Shown: one piece after another, positions 36,460-45,419 of the stretch
How the letters are laid out: every line of letters begins with the position of its first letter
Numbering within the stretch: the stretch's first letter is position 1
Assembly (NCBI GenBank): GCA_963932955.1
Contig: CAWVRK010000001.1
Span: 160,752 to 224,751 of the forward strand
Direction of reading: 5' to 3'
Length of the DNA: 64,000 nucleotides
Origin: Flavicella sp963932955
GTDB taxonomy: Bacteria; Bacteroidota; Bacteroidia; Flavobacteriales; Flavobacteriaceae
The notes under the pieces: generated by a model
The model's input: only the letters and a program-made list of their open reading frames with translations
Told to the model about the DNA's origin: nothing
Database searches by the model: none
Translations under genes and position numbers: made by a program

Positions 36460-36493
36460 AAAAAGACCCTTGGAATAATCCAAGGGTCTTTTT
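36460..36493 (+). terminator. Terminator after lpd
   Basis: A 14-bp stem, AAAAAGACCCTTGG (36460-36473) with CCAAGGGTCTTTTT (36480-36493), loop AATAAT, 41 bases past the stop. Confidence 0.9.
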
Positions 36494-36664
36494 GATGTTA
36501 AAAAAACAAGATTGCTGTCTGGTAAAGTTATTTTTACACAACTTATTTTCCCCCAAAAATAGTGTTGATGTTATTGTAATAATTTCAACCCAAACAACAA
36601 TTCTTGTTATTATACTATAAATTTAGACAAAAGAATGAGAAAACCAAAAAAAAAAGAAACAAAT

Positions 36665-37945
36665 TTAAAATGCCGCGTTCATTTTTTCCTGAATTTGATC
36701 CAAAGCCAAATTCCCGACACTTCCAACATGTGTGTGTTTTACTTCTTTATTTGGTTCAAACTTCCCTTCTGCAATCTCTTGTCCCACAATTTTATACGCA
36801 TCCCTAAAAGGAGTTCCCGCTTGAACGAGTGCATTCACAGCCTCTACGCTAAAAATGTATTTGTACTTGTCGTCCGAGACAATGTCTTCAGTCACAATGA
36901 TGTTTTCCAATGAAAAGACCATCATGTCCAAACAAGATTTTAATGTAGATACAGAGGGAATCAAACCTTCTTTGACCAATTGCAAGTCCCTGTGGTATCC
37001 ACTCGGCAAATTGTTGGTAATCAATGTCAATTCGTATGGAAGCGCCTGAAGTTTGTTACACTTGCCGCGAATCAGCTCAAAAACGTCGGGGTTTTTTTTG
37101 TGAGGCATGATGCTCGATCCCGTGGTCAATTCATCTGGAAAAGAGACAAAACCAAAATTTTGACTCATGTACAAACAAATGTCCATACTCATTTTTGACA
37201 AGGTAGCAGACAGGCTCGCCATGGCAAAAGAGATGGATTTTTCGAGTTTGCCTCTCCCCATTTGCGCCGCAACTGCATTGACTTTTAAGACATCAAAGTC
37301 CAACAAATCGGTGGTCATCTGTCGATCAATTGGAAAAGAACTTCCGTAACCTGCAGCAGAACCTAAAGGATTTTGATCGGCTATTTTGTAAGCGGCATTT
37401 AAAAAGTAAACATCGTCTATCAGACTTTCTGCATAGGCGGAAAACCACATCCCAAAAGAGGAAGGCATCGCCACTTGCAAATGCGTGTAGCCTGGCAACA
37501 AATGGTTTTTGTATTTATCAGCCAAATCCATGAGCAGGTCAAACAATTTTTTGGTCCAATTTTTAAGATCTACAATTGCGTCTTTGCTGTACAGATGAAC
37601 GTCTAACAAAACTTGGTCGTTTCGAGAACGCGCCGTGTGGATTTTTTTGCCAGCATCTCCCAATTTTTCGGTCAACAACCACTCTACTTTGGAATGCACA
37701 TCCTCAAAAGTGTCTTCGATTGCAAAAGTTCCATCTTCTACCGTCTTTAAAATAGCGTCCAATTCGGTCAACAAACCTGTCAGTTCTTCGGTTGACAAGG
37801 TTCCGATGGAATGCAACATCTTGCTTTGAGCAATGTTGCCCAACACATCGTACTTGGCCAATTGCAAGTCCAACTCTCTGTCATTCCCAACGGTAAACAG
37901 GTCGATTTTTTTGTCTGTGGCATAGCCTTTGTCCCAAAGTTTCAT
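36665..37945 (-). CDS. argH: Argininosuccinate lyase
   Basis: A 426-residue fumarase-superfamily enzyme that splits argininosuccinate into arginine and fumarate, the last step of the pathway. The family signature GSSIMPHKKNPD is present near residue 283. Last gene of the minus-strand arginine operon, 29 bases after argE. Confidence 0.97.
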   Translation of the reverse strand: MKLWDKGYATDKKIDLFTVGNDRELDLQLAKYDVLGNIAQSKMLHSIGTLSTEELTGLLTELDAILKTVEDGTFAIEDTFEDVHSKVEWLLTEKLGDAGKKIHTARSRNDQVLLDVHLYSKDAIVDLKNWTKKLFDLLMDLADKYKNHLLPGYTHLQVAMPSSFGMWFSAYAESLIDDVYFLNAAYKIADQNPLGSAAGYGSSFPIDRQMTTDLLDFDVLKVNAVAAQMGRGKLEKSISFAMASLSATLSKMSMDICLYMSQNFGFVSFPDELTTGSSIMPHKKNPDVFELIRGKCNKLQALPYELTLITNNLPSGYHRDLQLVKEGLIPSVSTLKSCLDMMVFSLENIIVTEDIVSDDKYKYIFSVEAVNALVQAGTPFRDAYKIVGQEIAEGKFEPNKEVKHTHVGSVGNLALDQIQEKMNAAF

Positions 37946-37974
37946 AGTTTGCTTTTTTAACTTGATTTGTATTT

Positions 37975-39045
37975 TTAGTTCGTTTGCACGACTTCTTTTA
38001 ATAATTTTATATAAAATTCAACCCCATCCATTACCTCTTGTACATAGATGAACTCATCTGCGGAATGGGAACGCAAAGAATCTCCTGGTCCCAATTTTAG
38101 GGATTGACATGTCAAGCGAGATTGATCAGACAACGTCGGAGAGCCGTAGGTGTTTTTTCCCAATTTCACTCCAGCCTTGACCAAGGGATGTGTCGGATCA
38201 ATGGACGAAGAGTTCAACCGCAAAGAACGCGCTTTTATTTCACAATTGCTATGGGCTTGTACAAGGTCCAAAACCTCTTGGTTTGTATAGGCATCGGTCA
38301 CCCGAACGTCCACTACAAAATTCAGTTCTGCAGGAACCACATTGTGTTGGGCCCCTGCATTGATCTGTGTGACCGTCATTTTTACAGCCCCCAAAGCTTC
38401 GGAAAGTTTTGGAAATCGAAAGCTGTCAAACCAAGACAATTCTTGCAGTGCCTTGTTGATTGGATTTTCAGTGTTTTGGGTGTGTGCAGCATGTCCAGGT
38501 GTTCCTTTGACCACCGCGTCCAAAACCACCAATCCCTTTTCTGCTATGGCCAAGTCCAACAAGGTCGGTTCTCCTACAATCGCCACAGCAATTTTGGGCA
38601 GAAGGGGCAACAGAAAAGCAATGCCATTTTCTCCTGAATTCTCCTCCTCAGCCGTTGCGGCGATTACGAGGTTGTAGGCCAAATTTTCTTTCTCGTAAAA
38701 ATAAGAAAAGGCTGCGAGCAGACCCGCCAAACATCCTCCAGCGTCGTTGGAACCCAATCCGTAGAGTTTTCCATCCACAACAGTGGGCAAAAAAGGATCT
38801 CGGGTATAGGCCGCATTGGGCTTTACCGTATCGTGGTGGGAATTGAGCAAGAGGGTAGGTTTGGCTGCGTCAAAGTGTTTGTTGACTGCCCAGACATTGT
38901 TTCGGTTTCGCGCTGCGACGATTCCCTTGTCTGCAAACCACTTTTCTAGCAAATCTGCTGTCCCGTCTTCTTCTTTTGAAAAAGATTGAATTTTGATCAA
39001 TTCCTTGAGCAATTTCAATGCGTCGTCTTGGAGCTGTGTCATCAT
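37975..39045 (-). CDS. argE: M20 family N-acyl-ornithine deacylase
   Basis: A 356-residue zinc peptidase-like enzyme that removes the N-acyl group from ornithine or citrulline. Metal-binding motifs NSHHDTVKP, GSNDAGG and EEENSGENG are present. Given the transcarbamylase type in this operon, the natural substrate is probably an N-acyl- (most likely N-succinyl-) citrulline. The start overlaps argB by 4 bases (ATGA). Confidence 0.92.
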   Translation of the reverse strand: MMTQLQDDALKLLKELIKIQSFSKEEDGTADLLEKWFADKGIVAARNRNNVWAVNKHFDAAKPTLLLNSHHDTVKPNAAYTRDPFLPTVVDGKLYGLGSNDAGGCLAGLLAAFSYFYEKENLAYNLVIAATAEEENSGENGIAFLLPLLPKIAVAIVGEPTLLDLAIAEKGLVVLDAVVKGTPGHAAHTQNTENPINKALQELSWFDSFRFPKLSEALGAVKMTVTQINAGAQHNVVPAELNFVVDVRVTDAYTNQEVLDLVQAHSNCEIKARSLRLNSSSIDPTHPLVKAGVKLGKNTYGSPTLSDQSRLTCQSLKLGPGDSLRSHSADEFIYVQEVMDGVEFYIKLLKEVVQTN

Positions 39046-39821
39046 AGTGTGAGTGTTGTAAAAGGTTGCTCTTTGTTGCGTAAAAGGGTCGGATTTCCAA
39101 GGAGTACTTTCGCCACGCCTTTTTGCAGGGCCTCAAAACAGTTTTCCATTTTTGGTAGCATGCCCTCGCTGATCACTCCAGTATCTTTCAAAACTTGGTA
39201 GGAAGCTGAATTGATGCTGGCAATCACCGAATGGTCGTCATTCACATCTCGAAGGACGCCGTTTTTTTCAAACGCATAGAGCAATTCCACATCGTATGTT
39301 GCTGAAAGTCCTGTGGCCAAGCTCGCTGCGATGGTATCTGCATTGGTGTTCAAGAGCTGTCCCTTTTGATCGTGCGTCAGGGCGCAAAAAACTGGGACCA
39401 TCCCTGCCTGCAAAAACACGGAAATGCTTTGGACATTGACCGCATCTACGTCGCCCACAAAACCGTAATCGATGTCGGTAACGGCTCTTTTGTGTGCTTC
39501 GATGCAATTCGCATCTGCCCCAGACAAACCGAGTGCATTGCAGCCTTTTTGTTGCAAAGAGGCTGTGATGTTTTTATTCAACAAACCGGCATAGACCATC
39601 GTAACCACTTCCAAAGTGGCCGCATCTGTGATTCTCCGTCCCTCGACCATTTTGGGAACCAAGCCCAAGTTCGAAACCATTTGCGAAGCGCGTTTGCCAC
39701 CACCGTGTACCAATATGTTAAGTCCTTTCAAAGCGGAAAAATCAGCTAAAAAACTTTCCAAGGCTTCGGGGTGGTTGATGACATTGCCTCCTACTTTTAC
39801 GATGCGCAGTTTTTGCTTCAT
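39042..39821 (-). CDS. argB: N-acylglutamate kinase
   Basis: A 259-residue amino acid kinase with HGGGKRASQM near residue 39 and EGRRITDAATLEVVTMVY, the substrate and nucleotide sites. It phosphorylates N-acetyl- or N-succinyl-glutamate. It overlaps argE by 4 bases and follows argF' by 27. Confidence 0.96.
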   Translation of the reverse strand: MKQKLRIVKVGGNVINHPEALESFLADFSALKGLNILVHGGGKRASQMVSNLGLVPKMVEGRRITDAATLEVVTMVYAGLLNKNITASLQQKGCNALGLSGADANCIEAHKRAVTDIDYGFVGDVDAVNVQSISVFLQAGMVPVFCALTHDQKGQLLNTNADTIAASLATGLSATYDVELLYAFEKNGVLRDVNDDHSVIASINSASYQVLKDTGVISEGMLPKMENCFEALQKGVAKVLLGNPTLLRNKEQPFTTLTL

Positions 39822-39848
39822 GGTTTTTTTGTTTTTGGCAGTGTAAAA

Positions 39849-40805
39849 CTACATATTTTCGATTATTTTTTTCAATACAATTTGTGCAGAAAATGTTCTG
39901 TTATTGGCTTGTTCGATGACGATGGACGTATCGGCATCCAATACTTCATCAGCAACAACGACATTTCTTCGCACCGGTAAACAGTGCATGAATTTTGCAT
40001 TGTCGGTTACTTCCATCTTGTCAGCAGAAATAGTCCAAGCACTATCCGTACAAGCTACTTTTCCATAATCCTTATAAGATGACCAGTTTTTTGTGTAAAT
40101 AAAATCTGCTCCTTCAAAGGCTTTCTTTTGGTCGTATTCAATGGTGGCTCCATTTGTTTTTTCGGGGTTCAACTCATATCCTTCCGGATGTGTAATTACC
40201 ACTTCAAAATCATCTTCATGTGCCAAGGCCATTTCTGCAAAAGAATTCCCAACTGCATGAGGCAAGGCTTTTGGATGTGGTGCCCATGACAATACTACTT
40301 TTAACTTTTTCTTCGCTGGCTTGTGCTCTTCAATTGTAATGGCATCTGCCAAAGCTTGCAAAGGGTGTCCAACTGAAGACTCCATGTTGAGAATCGGAAC
40401 CGTCGCGTATTTTTTAAAACTTTCCAAAACCTCTTCTGCTTCGTCTTTTTCTTTGTCCTGCAGTCCCGCAAAAGCGCGGATGGCAATTACATCGCAGTAC
40501 TGAGAAATGACCTGAGCCGCTTCTTTGATGTGTTCCGATTTTCCTTGGTCCATTATACGTCCATCTTCAAACTCCAACTGCCAACCCTCAGCACCAAAAT
40601 TCATTACGATAGGTTCCATTCCTAAATTCAACGCTGCTTTCTGTGTACTCAAGCGCGTACGCAGACTGTTATTAAAAAACAACAAACCAATGGTTTTGTT
40701 TTTCCCTAAATCTTGAAATTCCAAGGGGTTTTTCTTTAACGCAATCGCTTCTTTTACCGTATCCTTGATACTTGGCAAATCGTGAATGGACAAGTAGTTT
40801 TTCAT
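39849..40805 (-). CDS. argF': N-acyl-ornithine carbamoyltransferase, probably succinylornithine type
   Basis: A 318-residue transcarbamylase with FFNNSLRTRLSTQKA at residues 43-57 in place of the STRTR motif of ordinary ArgF, the mark of the N-acyl-ornithine enzymes. At the position reported to set acyl preference (Glu in the acetyl enzyme of Xanthomonas, Pro in the succinyl enzyme of Bacteroides fragilis) this protein appears to have Ser90 (MDQGKSEHIKEA). Published substitutions of that Glu by small residues including Ser gave succinylornithine activity, as I recall, so the succinyl route is favoured. Confidence 0.93.
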   Translation of the reverse strand: MKNYLSIHDLPSIKDTVKEAIALKKNPLEFQDLGKNKTIGLLFFNNSLRTRLSTQKAALNLGMEPIVMNFGAEGWQLEFEDGRIMDQGKSEHIKEAAQVISQYCDVIAIRAFAGLQDKEKDEAEEVLESFKKYATVPILNMESSVGHPLQALADAITIEEHKPAKKKLKVVLSWAPHPKALPHAVGNSFAEMALAHEDDFEVVITHPEGYELNPEKTNGATIEYDQKKAFEGADFIYTKNWSSYKDYGKVACTDSAWTISADKMEVTDNAKFMHCLPVRRNVVVADEVLDADTSIVIEQANNRTFSAQIVLKKIIENM

Positions 40806-40862
40806 AAGTGTGTTTTTAGAAGAGCGGCTCTCTTGAGAATTTTCAAGATAAGAGACTCTTTT

Positions 40863-41987
40863 TTACAAGCTTTTTTTCAACGCTTTTACAAAGGGTTCCA
40901 ATTCGGCGATGGTAATATTCAACGGAGGGAGGATGCGCAGCAATTTTTTGTTCATCGAACCTCCCGTGAAAATATGTTCGTCGTATATCAATTTTTTGCG
41001 GAGCTCCCCGACTTCTTCGTCAAATTCCAATCCTAGCATCAAACCTTTTCCTTTGATTTTCTGGAGCCCTTTTAGGTCTTTGACAGCAGCTACAAAATAG
41101 TCGGATACGGCTATGACATTAGCCATCAGGTTTTCTTCTTCCAGCACGTCCAAAACCGAAATCGCGGCCGCACAAGCCAAATGGTTTCCACCAAAAGTGG
41201 TACCCAACATGCCGTGATATGCTTGGATGTGTTTTCCAATCAAGACGCCACCGATGGGAAAACCATTCCCCATTCCTTTGGCAATGGTGATGATGTCAGG
41301 TTGGATGTTGTGGTGTTGAAACGCAAAGAATTTTCCGCTTCTCCCATAGCCCGATTGGACTTCGTCCAAAATCAACAACACTTCGTAGTGTTTGCACAAT
41401 GTTTCCAATTGTTTGAAAAATTCTGGAGTCCCTTCATCCAAACCTCCCACGCCTTGAATGGCTTCTACGATCACCGAAGAAACATCGCCTTTTTTCAATT
41501 CGGTTTCAAGAGCAACCGCATCGTTCAAAGGCAAAATCGTCACCGGATTGTGGGCGTTGATCGGAGCGATGATTTTTTTATTGTCTGTCACGGCAACGGC
41601 TGCGGATGTTCTTCCGTGAAAACTGCTGTTAAAGGAGATCACTCTCGATTTTTGGTTGTAAAAAGAAGCGACTTTCAAAGCGTTTTCATTGGCTTCCGCT
41701 CCCGAACTGACCAAGAAGAGGTTGTAGTCTTCACAACCTGAGATGCGGCCCAATTTTTCTGTCAGTTCTACTTGTAAGGGATTTTGAACTGCGTTGGAAT
41801 AAAAGCCAATCGCATGCAGCTGCTCGGTCAATTTCTGGACATAATGCGGGTGTTTGTGCCCAATAGAAATCACGGCATGCCCCCCGTATAAGTCCAAGTA
41901 TTTTTGCCCTTTTTCATCCCATACATAGGACCCTTCGGCTTTGACCGGAGTTACGTTGTACAAAGGATATACGTCAAATAATTTCAT
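40863..41987 (-). CDS. argD: N-acylornithine aminotransferase
   Basis: A 374-residue class III PLP aminotransferase. The Asp contacting PLP is in LILDEVQSGYGRSG and the Schiff-base Lys in TIAKGMGNGFPIGG (near residue 236). It converts N-acylglutamate semialdehyde to N-acylornithine. It lies 57 bases before argF'. Confidence 0.96.
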   Translation of the reverse strand: MKLFDVYPLYNVTPVKAEGSYVWDEKGQKYLDLYGGHAVISIGHKHPHYVQKLTEQLHAIGFYSNAVQNPLQVELTEKLGRISGCEDYNLFLVSSGAEANENALKVASFYNQKSRVISFNSSFHGRTSAAVAVTDNKKIIAPINAHNPVTILPLNDAVALETELKKGDVSSVIVEAIQGVGGLDEGTPEFFKQLETLCKHYEVLLILDEVQSGYGRSGKFFAFQHHNIQPDIITIAKGMGNGFPIGGVLIGKHIQAYHGMLGTTFGGNHLACAAAISVLDVLEEENLMANVIAVSDYFVAAVKDLKGLQKIKGKGLMLGLEFDEEVGELRKKLIYDEHIFTGGSMNKKLLRILPPLNITIAELEPFVKALKKSL

Positions 41988-42033
41988 TTTTTCTTGTTTT
42001 GGGACGCCCTGAGGAATCCAATTTTCGGATGTG

Positions 42034-43011
42034 TTAAAAAGAACTGCCTTTCAATTGCAAACCGGTCGTTTCTTCGAAGCCAAACATCAAATTCATGTTT
42101 TGAACAGCCTGCCCAGAAGCGCCTTTCAAAAGGTTGTCAATGGCACTGTAAATAAGCAAGAGGTCTCCGTGTTTGTGGAGGCTGATGAGTCCTTTGTTGG
42201 TGTTCACCACCTGTTTGAGGTGTACCGGTAAATTGCTGACATGTGTATAGGCAGCGGTTTCGTAATAGTCTTTGTACAATTTTTGGGCGTCTTCCAAAGT
42301 GCCCTCAAATTGGGTGTAGACAGAAGCAAATATGCCGCGGCTAAAATTGCCTCTATTGGGAACAAACAACAAATCAGAAGTGGCAGTTGCCTGCAAATCT
42401 CGCAAGGTCTCCCCGATCTCTCCCAAATGTTGGTGGGTAAACGGTTTGTAAACGGAAAAGTTGTTGTCTCTCCAAGCAAAATGTCCTGTAGCACTCGGGG
42501 AAACACCGGCCCCTGTTGCACCTGTAGTCGCGTTGATATGCACAGAATGTTCCAGTTTTTGAGCTGCTGCCAAGGGCAGCAAGGCAAGCTGAATGGCAGT
42601 GGCAAAACAGCCTGGATTGGCTATGTAATTGGCTTTTTTAATGGCTTCCTTAGAGGTTTCTGGCAACCCGTATACAAATTCTTTTCCTTGAAATTTCGCA
42701 TCCGCCTTCAGTCTAAAGTCGTTGCTCAAATCAATGATTTTAGTGTTTTTAGAAAAGGAATGTTTTTCCAAAAAAGCGGTGGAGTTTCCATGCCCCAAAC
42801 ACAAAAACAGTACATCGACCTCTTTGTTGATGGTTTCTGTAAAGACAAGGGAAAGTTCTCCGATCAAATCTTGGTGGACTTGTGTAATCGGATTTCCAGC
42901 GTTGGACGTGCTGTACACAAAGTCCAAGTCTGCCTTTGGGTGGTGGTTTAAAATTCGGATCAGCTCTCCTGCCGTATATCCTGCACCTCCTACGATTCCT
43001 GCTTTTATCAT
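42034..43011 (-). CDS. argC: N-acylglutamyl-phosphate reductase
   Basis: A 325-residue NADPH enzyme with GGAGYTAGELIRIL at the start and the catalytic Cys in NPGCFATAIQLALLPL (near residue 133). It reduces the acylglutamyl phosphate made by ArgB. Middle of the arginine operon. Confidence 0.97.
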   Translation of the reverse strand: MIKAGIVGGAGYTAGELIRILNHHPKADLDFVYSTSNAGNPITQVHQDLIGELSLVFTETINKEVDVLFLCLGHGNSTAFLEKHSFSKNTKIIDLSNDFRLKADAKFQGKEFVYGLPETSKEAIKKANYIANPGCFATAIQLALLPLAAAQKLEHSVHINATTGATGAGVSPSATGHFAWRDNNFSVYKPFTHQHLGEIGETLRDLQATATSDLLFVPNRGNFSRGIFASVYTQFEGTLEDAQKLYKDYYETAAYTHVSNLPVHLKQVVNTNKGLISLHKHGDLLLIYSAIDNLLKGASGQAVQNMNLMFGFEETTGLQLKGSSF

Positions 43012-43098
43012 TTTTTCTTTTCTTTTTGCGATTGCCTGTCACGACCTCCGCGAGTTCTTTTCAATTCTTTTTTATTCGACGCACTGTTGCTTCAACGA

Positions 43099-44295
43099 TC
43101 AGGCATCTAGCAAGTCTTTGTTGACATGGTAAAAGATCTTGTTTTGCATGCCGTAAATTTTGATAAACCCTTTGGCGTCTTCAGAAGTCCAAGCGTTGTT
43201 TTCTTCGCCGTAATCTGCAAAACCAGAGGCCATCAAATCAAATGGAGAGTCCATGCCCGTAACCATAAAATGGTATGGTCTCAGTGTCACAAAGACGTCT
43301 CCAGAAACAGTTTTTTGAGCGTCTTCAAGAAATTTCTCTATGTTGCGCATCAAAGGTTCCAAGTACTGTCCGTCGTGGAACAAGGTGCCGTACGTGGACG
43401 CCAATTGTTCCTTGGTCAATTGCTGTGCTTTTGACAAGGTGTGCTTTTCCAACAGGTGGTGGGCCTTAATGATGACCGTAGCCGCAGCCGCTTCAAATCC
43501 GACACGTCCTTTGATGCCTACGATGGTATCTCCTACATGAATATCTCTCCCAATGGCAAATTCGGAAGCGATGGCTTCCAATTTTAAAATGTTCTGTACC
43601 GGACTGTCTTTGACTCCGTTCAAGGCCAGCAATTCTCCACGTTCAAAAGTCAAGGTCACCTGTTCTTCGTCGTTTCTTTTCAAGGGACTTGGAAAGGCCG
43701 ATTCTGGCAAAGGTTTTTGTGAGGTCAAGGTTTCTACACCCCCTACTGAAGTTCCCCAAATTCCTTTGTTGATAGAGTATTTTGATTTTTCCCACGACAT
43801 GTCGACACCATTTGCTTTCAAATAGTCGATTTCTTCTTGACGGGTAAGTTTTAAATCTCGAATAGGTGTGATGATTTCAATTTCTGGTGCGATGGTCTGA
43901 AAGATCATGTCAAAACGGACTTGATCGTTCCCAGCTCCTGTGCTTCCGTGTGCGATGTAATCCGCACCAAGGCTTTTGGCGTATTTGACCACTTCGATAG
44001 ATTGAAATACCCGCTCTGCGCTTACGGACAAAGGATAGGTATTGTTTTTCAGAACATTTCCAAAAACCATGTATTTGATGGCTTTTGAATAATAGGTTTC
44101 CAAAATATCTTTGTGGGTGTGACTGGTCACACCCATCTCGTAGGCTTTTGCCTCGACTGTTTTGAGTTCTTCTTCGCTAAAGCCTCCTGTGTTTACCAAA
44201 ACACTGTGCACCTCTAACTGCAATTCATTGATCAAATATTTTACGCAATAGGAAGTGTCCAAACCGCCACTGTATGCCAATACTACTTTTTTCAT
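43099..44295 (-). CDS. argG: Argininosuccinate synthase
   Basis: A 398-residue N-type ATP pyrophosphatase, joining citrulline and aspartate. The PP-loop AYSGGLDTSYC is at residues 8-18. Second gene of the operon, 72 bases after the GNAT gene. Confidence 0.97.
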   Translation of the reverse strand: MKKVVLAYSGGLDTSYCVKYLINELQLEVHSVLVNTGGFSEEELKTVEAKAYEMGVTSHTHKDILETYYSKAIKYMVFGNVLKNNTYPLSVSAERVFQSIEVVKYAKSLGADYIAHGSTGAGNDQVRFDMIFQTIAPEIEIITPIRDLKLTRQEEIDYLKANGVDMSWEKSKYSINKGIWGTSVGGVETLTSQKPLPESAFPSPLKRNDEEQVTLTFERGELLALNGVKDSPVQNILKLEAIASEFAIGRDIHVGDTIVGIKGRVGFEAAAATVIIKAHHLLEKHTLSKAQQLTKEQLASTYGTLFHDGQYLEPLMRNIEKFLEDAQKTVSGDVFVTLRPYHFMVTGMDSPFDLMASGFADYGEENNAWTSEDAKGFIKIYGMQNKIFYHVNKDLLDA

Positions 44296-44367
44296 TTTTC
44301 TTTCGATTTTAGAAATCTAAGAGTGTTTTCTGCTTTGGGCATAGGCACTCTCTGGATTTTCGTGGTG

Positions 44368-44985
44368 TTAGGATTTCTTTTTTGTTTTCTTTAAAAACAA
44401 ACTTTCTTTTATTTTTTTCAGTCTTGCAGATACTTTGAGATTGAATACTTTTTTATCTGCTTCCGCTTTGGGGTCGTGCAACATGCCCGTACACAAACAC
44501 ATCTTTCGCTCGTTTCTTGTCAGGATGTCGTAATTTCTACAGGCTTTGCAGCCGTCCCAAAAAGCTTCGTCTGTGGTCAATTCAGAAAAAGTCACTGGCT
44601 TGTAACCCAGTTCATAATTGATTTTCATTACCGGCAAACCAGTCGTGATTCCAAAAATCTTTGCGTCTTTGTATATTTTTTTAGAATGGTCAAAAATTTT
44701 CTTTTTGATTTTTTTTGCCAGGCCCAAATTTCTAAAATCTGGATGCACAATCAATCCCGAATGCACTACATAGGTTTTGTTGCTCCACGTTTCGATGTAG
44801 CAAAAACCCGCAAACTTTTCGCCCTCCAAAGCAATGACTGCGTTTCCACTTTCTATTTTGGAAACGATGTACCCTGGAGATCGTTTGGCGATGCCCGTAC
44901 CTCTAACTTTGGCAGAATCTGCAATAGTCTCACAAATGATTGCTGCATAGTGGCTATGCGAGCTGTTGGCTGTTACAATTTTCAC
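44368..44985 (-). CDS. GNAT acyltransferase with C-terminal Cys cluster, heading the arginine operon
   Basis: A 205-residue protein starting at GTG. The GNAT fold is visible: acyl-CoA-binding region HPDFRNLGLAKKIKKK near residues 78-93. The C-terminal part carries four Cys in DGCKACRNYD and KMCLCTG (CxxC-x13-CxC), which look like a metal site and are unusual for GNATs. As first gene of the operon, and with no argA or argJ in the window, it is a good candidate for the N-acylglutamate synthase of the pathway. This is inference from position. Confidence 0.75.
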   Translation of the reverse strand: MKIVTANSSHSHYAAIICETIADSAKVRGTGIAKRSPGYIVSKIESGNAVIALEGEKFAGFCYIETWSNKTYVVHSGLIVHPDFRNLGLAKKIKKKIFDHSKKIYKDAKIFGITTGLPVMKINYELGYKPVTFSELTTDEAFWDGCKACRNYDILTRNERKMCLCTGMLHDPKAEADKKVFNLKVSARLKKIKESLFLKKTKKKS

Positions 44986-45419
44986 TTTGTTGTTTTCCTT
45001 TAGGATTGTTTTTAACGTTTGTTTTTTTACTGCAAAGAGGGACTCACCTATCTTTTAAATTCCAATCGCCCCCAAGGGCGGCGGTAAAGAACACGAGTAA
45101 CAATTGTTAAAATATCTACAAAGATACTTTGAAAATTTTTGCTAAAAAAATGGAATGAAGCGTACATTTTGAGATTTGATAAAAATAGGTGCAAAAACGT
45201 TTTAAATGGGCTCTTACTGTTGAAATTCTTCGCGAAGAGCGGGAGAATTAGCGCATACAGCGACAGCGCTTTGTGAAGCGAAATGTCCTTGTGGTTTTGT
45301 ATGTGTATGCAATTTTCATCGACTCAAAGGTACGGTTTTTATCAAAACAAACGAGTCAGCAGGTTCAAAAATAGTTTTGTGCTTGCAGACTCGTGGTTTT
45401 TTTACTTCAATTTTAGGGC
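44986..45419. other. Leader and promoter region of the arginine operon, plus a stem-loop after the MscS gene
   Basis: No protein gene seen in this 434-base gap. On minus, a possible -7 box TATCTTTG is at 45127-45120 inside the near-palindrome CAAAGATACTTTG, implying a leader of roughly 130 bases. The leader has a short GC hairpin (CGCCC/GGGCG, 45068-45081). An inverted repeat ACGAGTC/GACTCGT (about 45348-45397) lies after the MscS stop and could terminate it. Whether an ArgR-type site or an attenuator is present I cannot tell. Confidence 0.45.
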
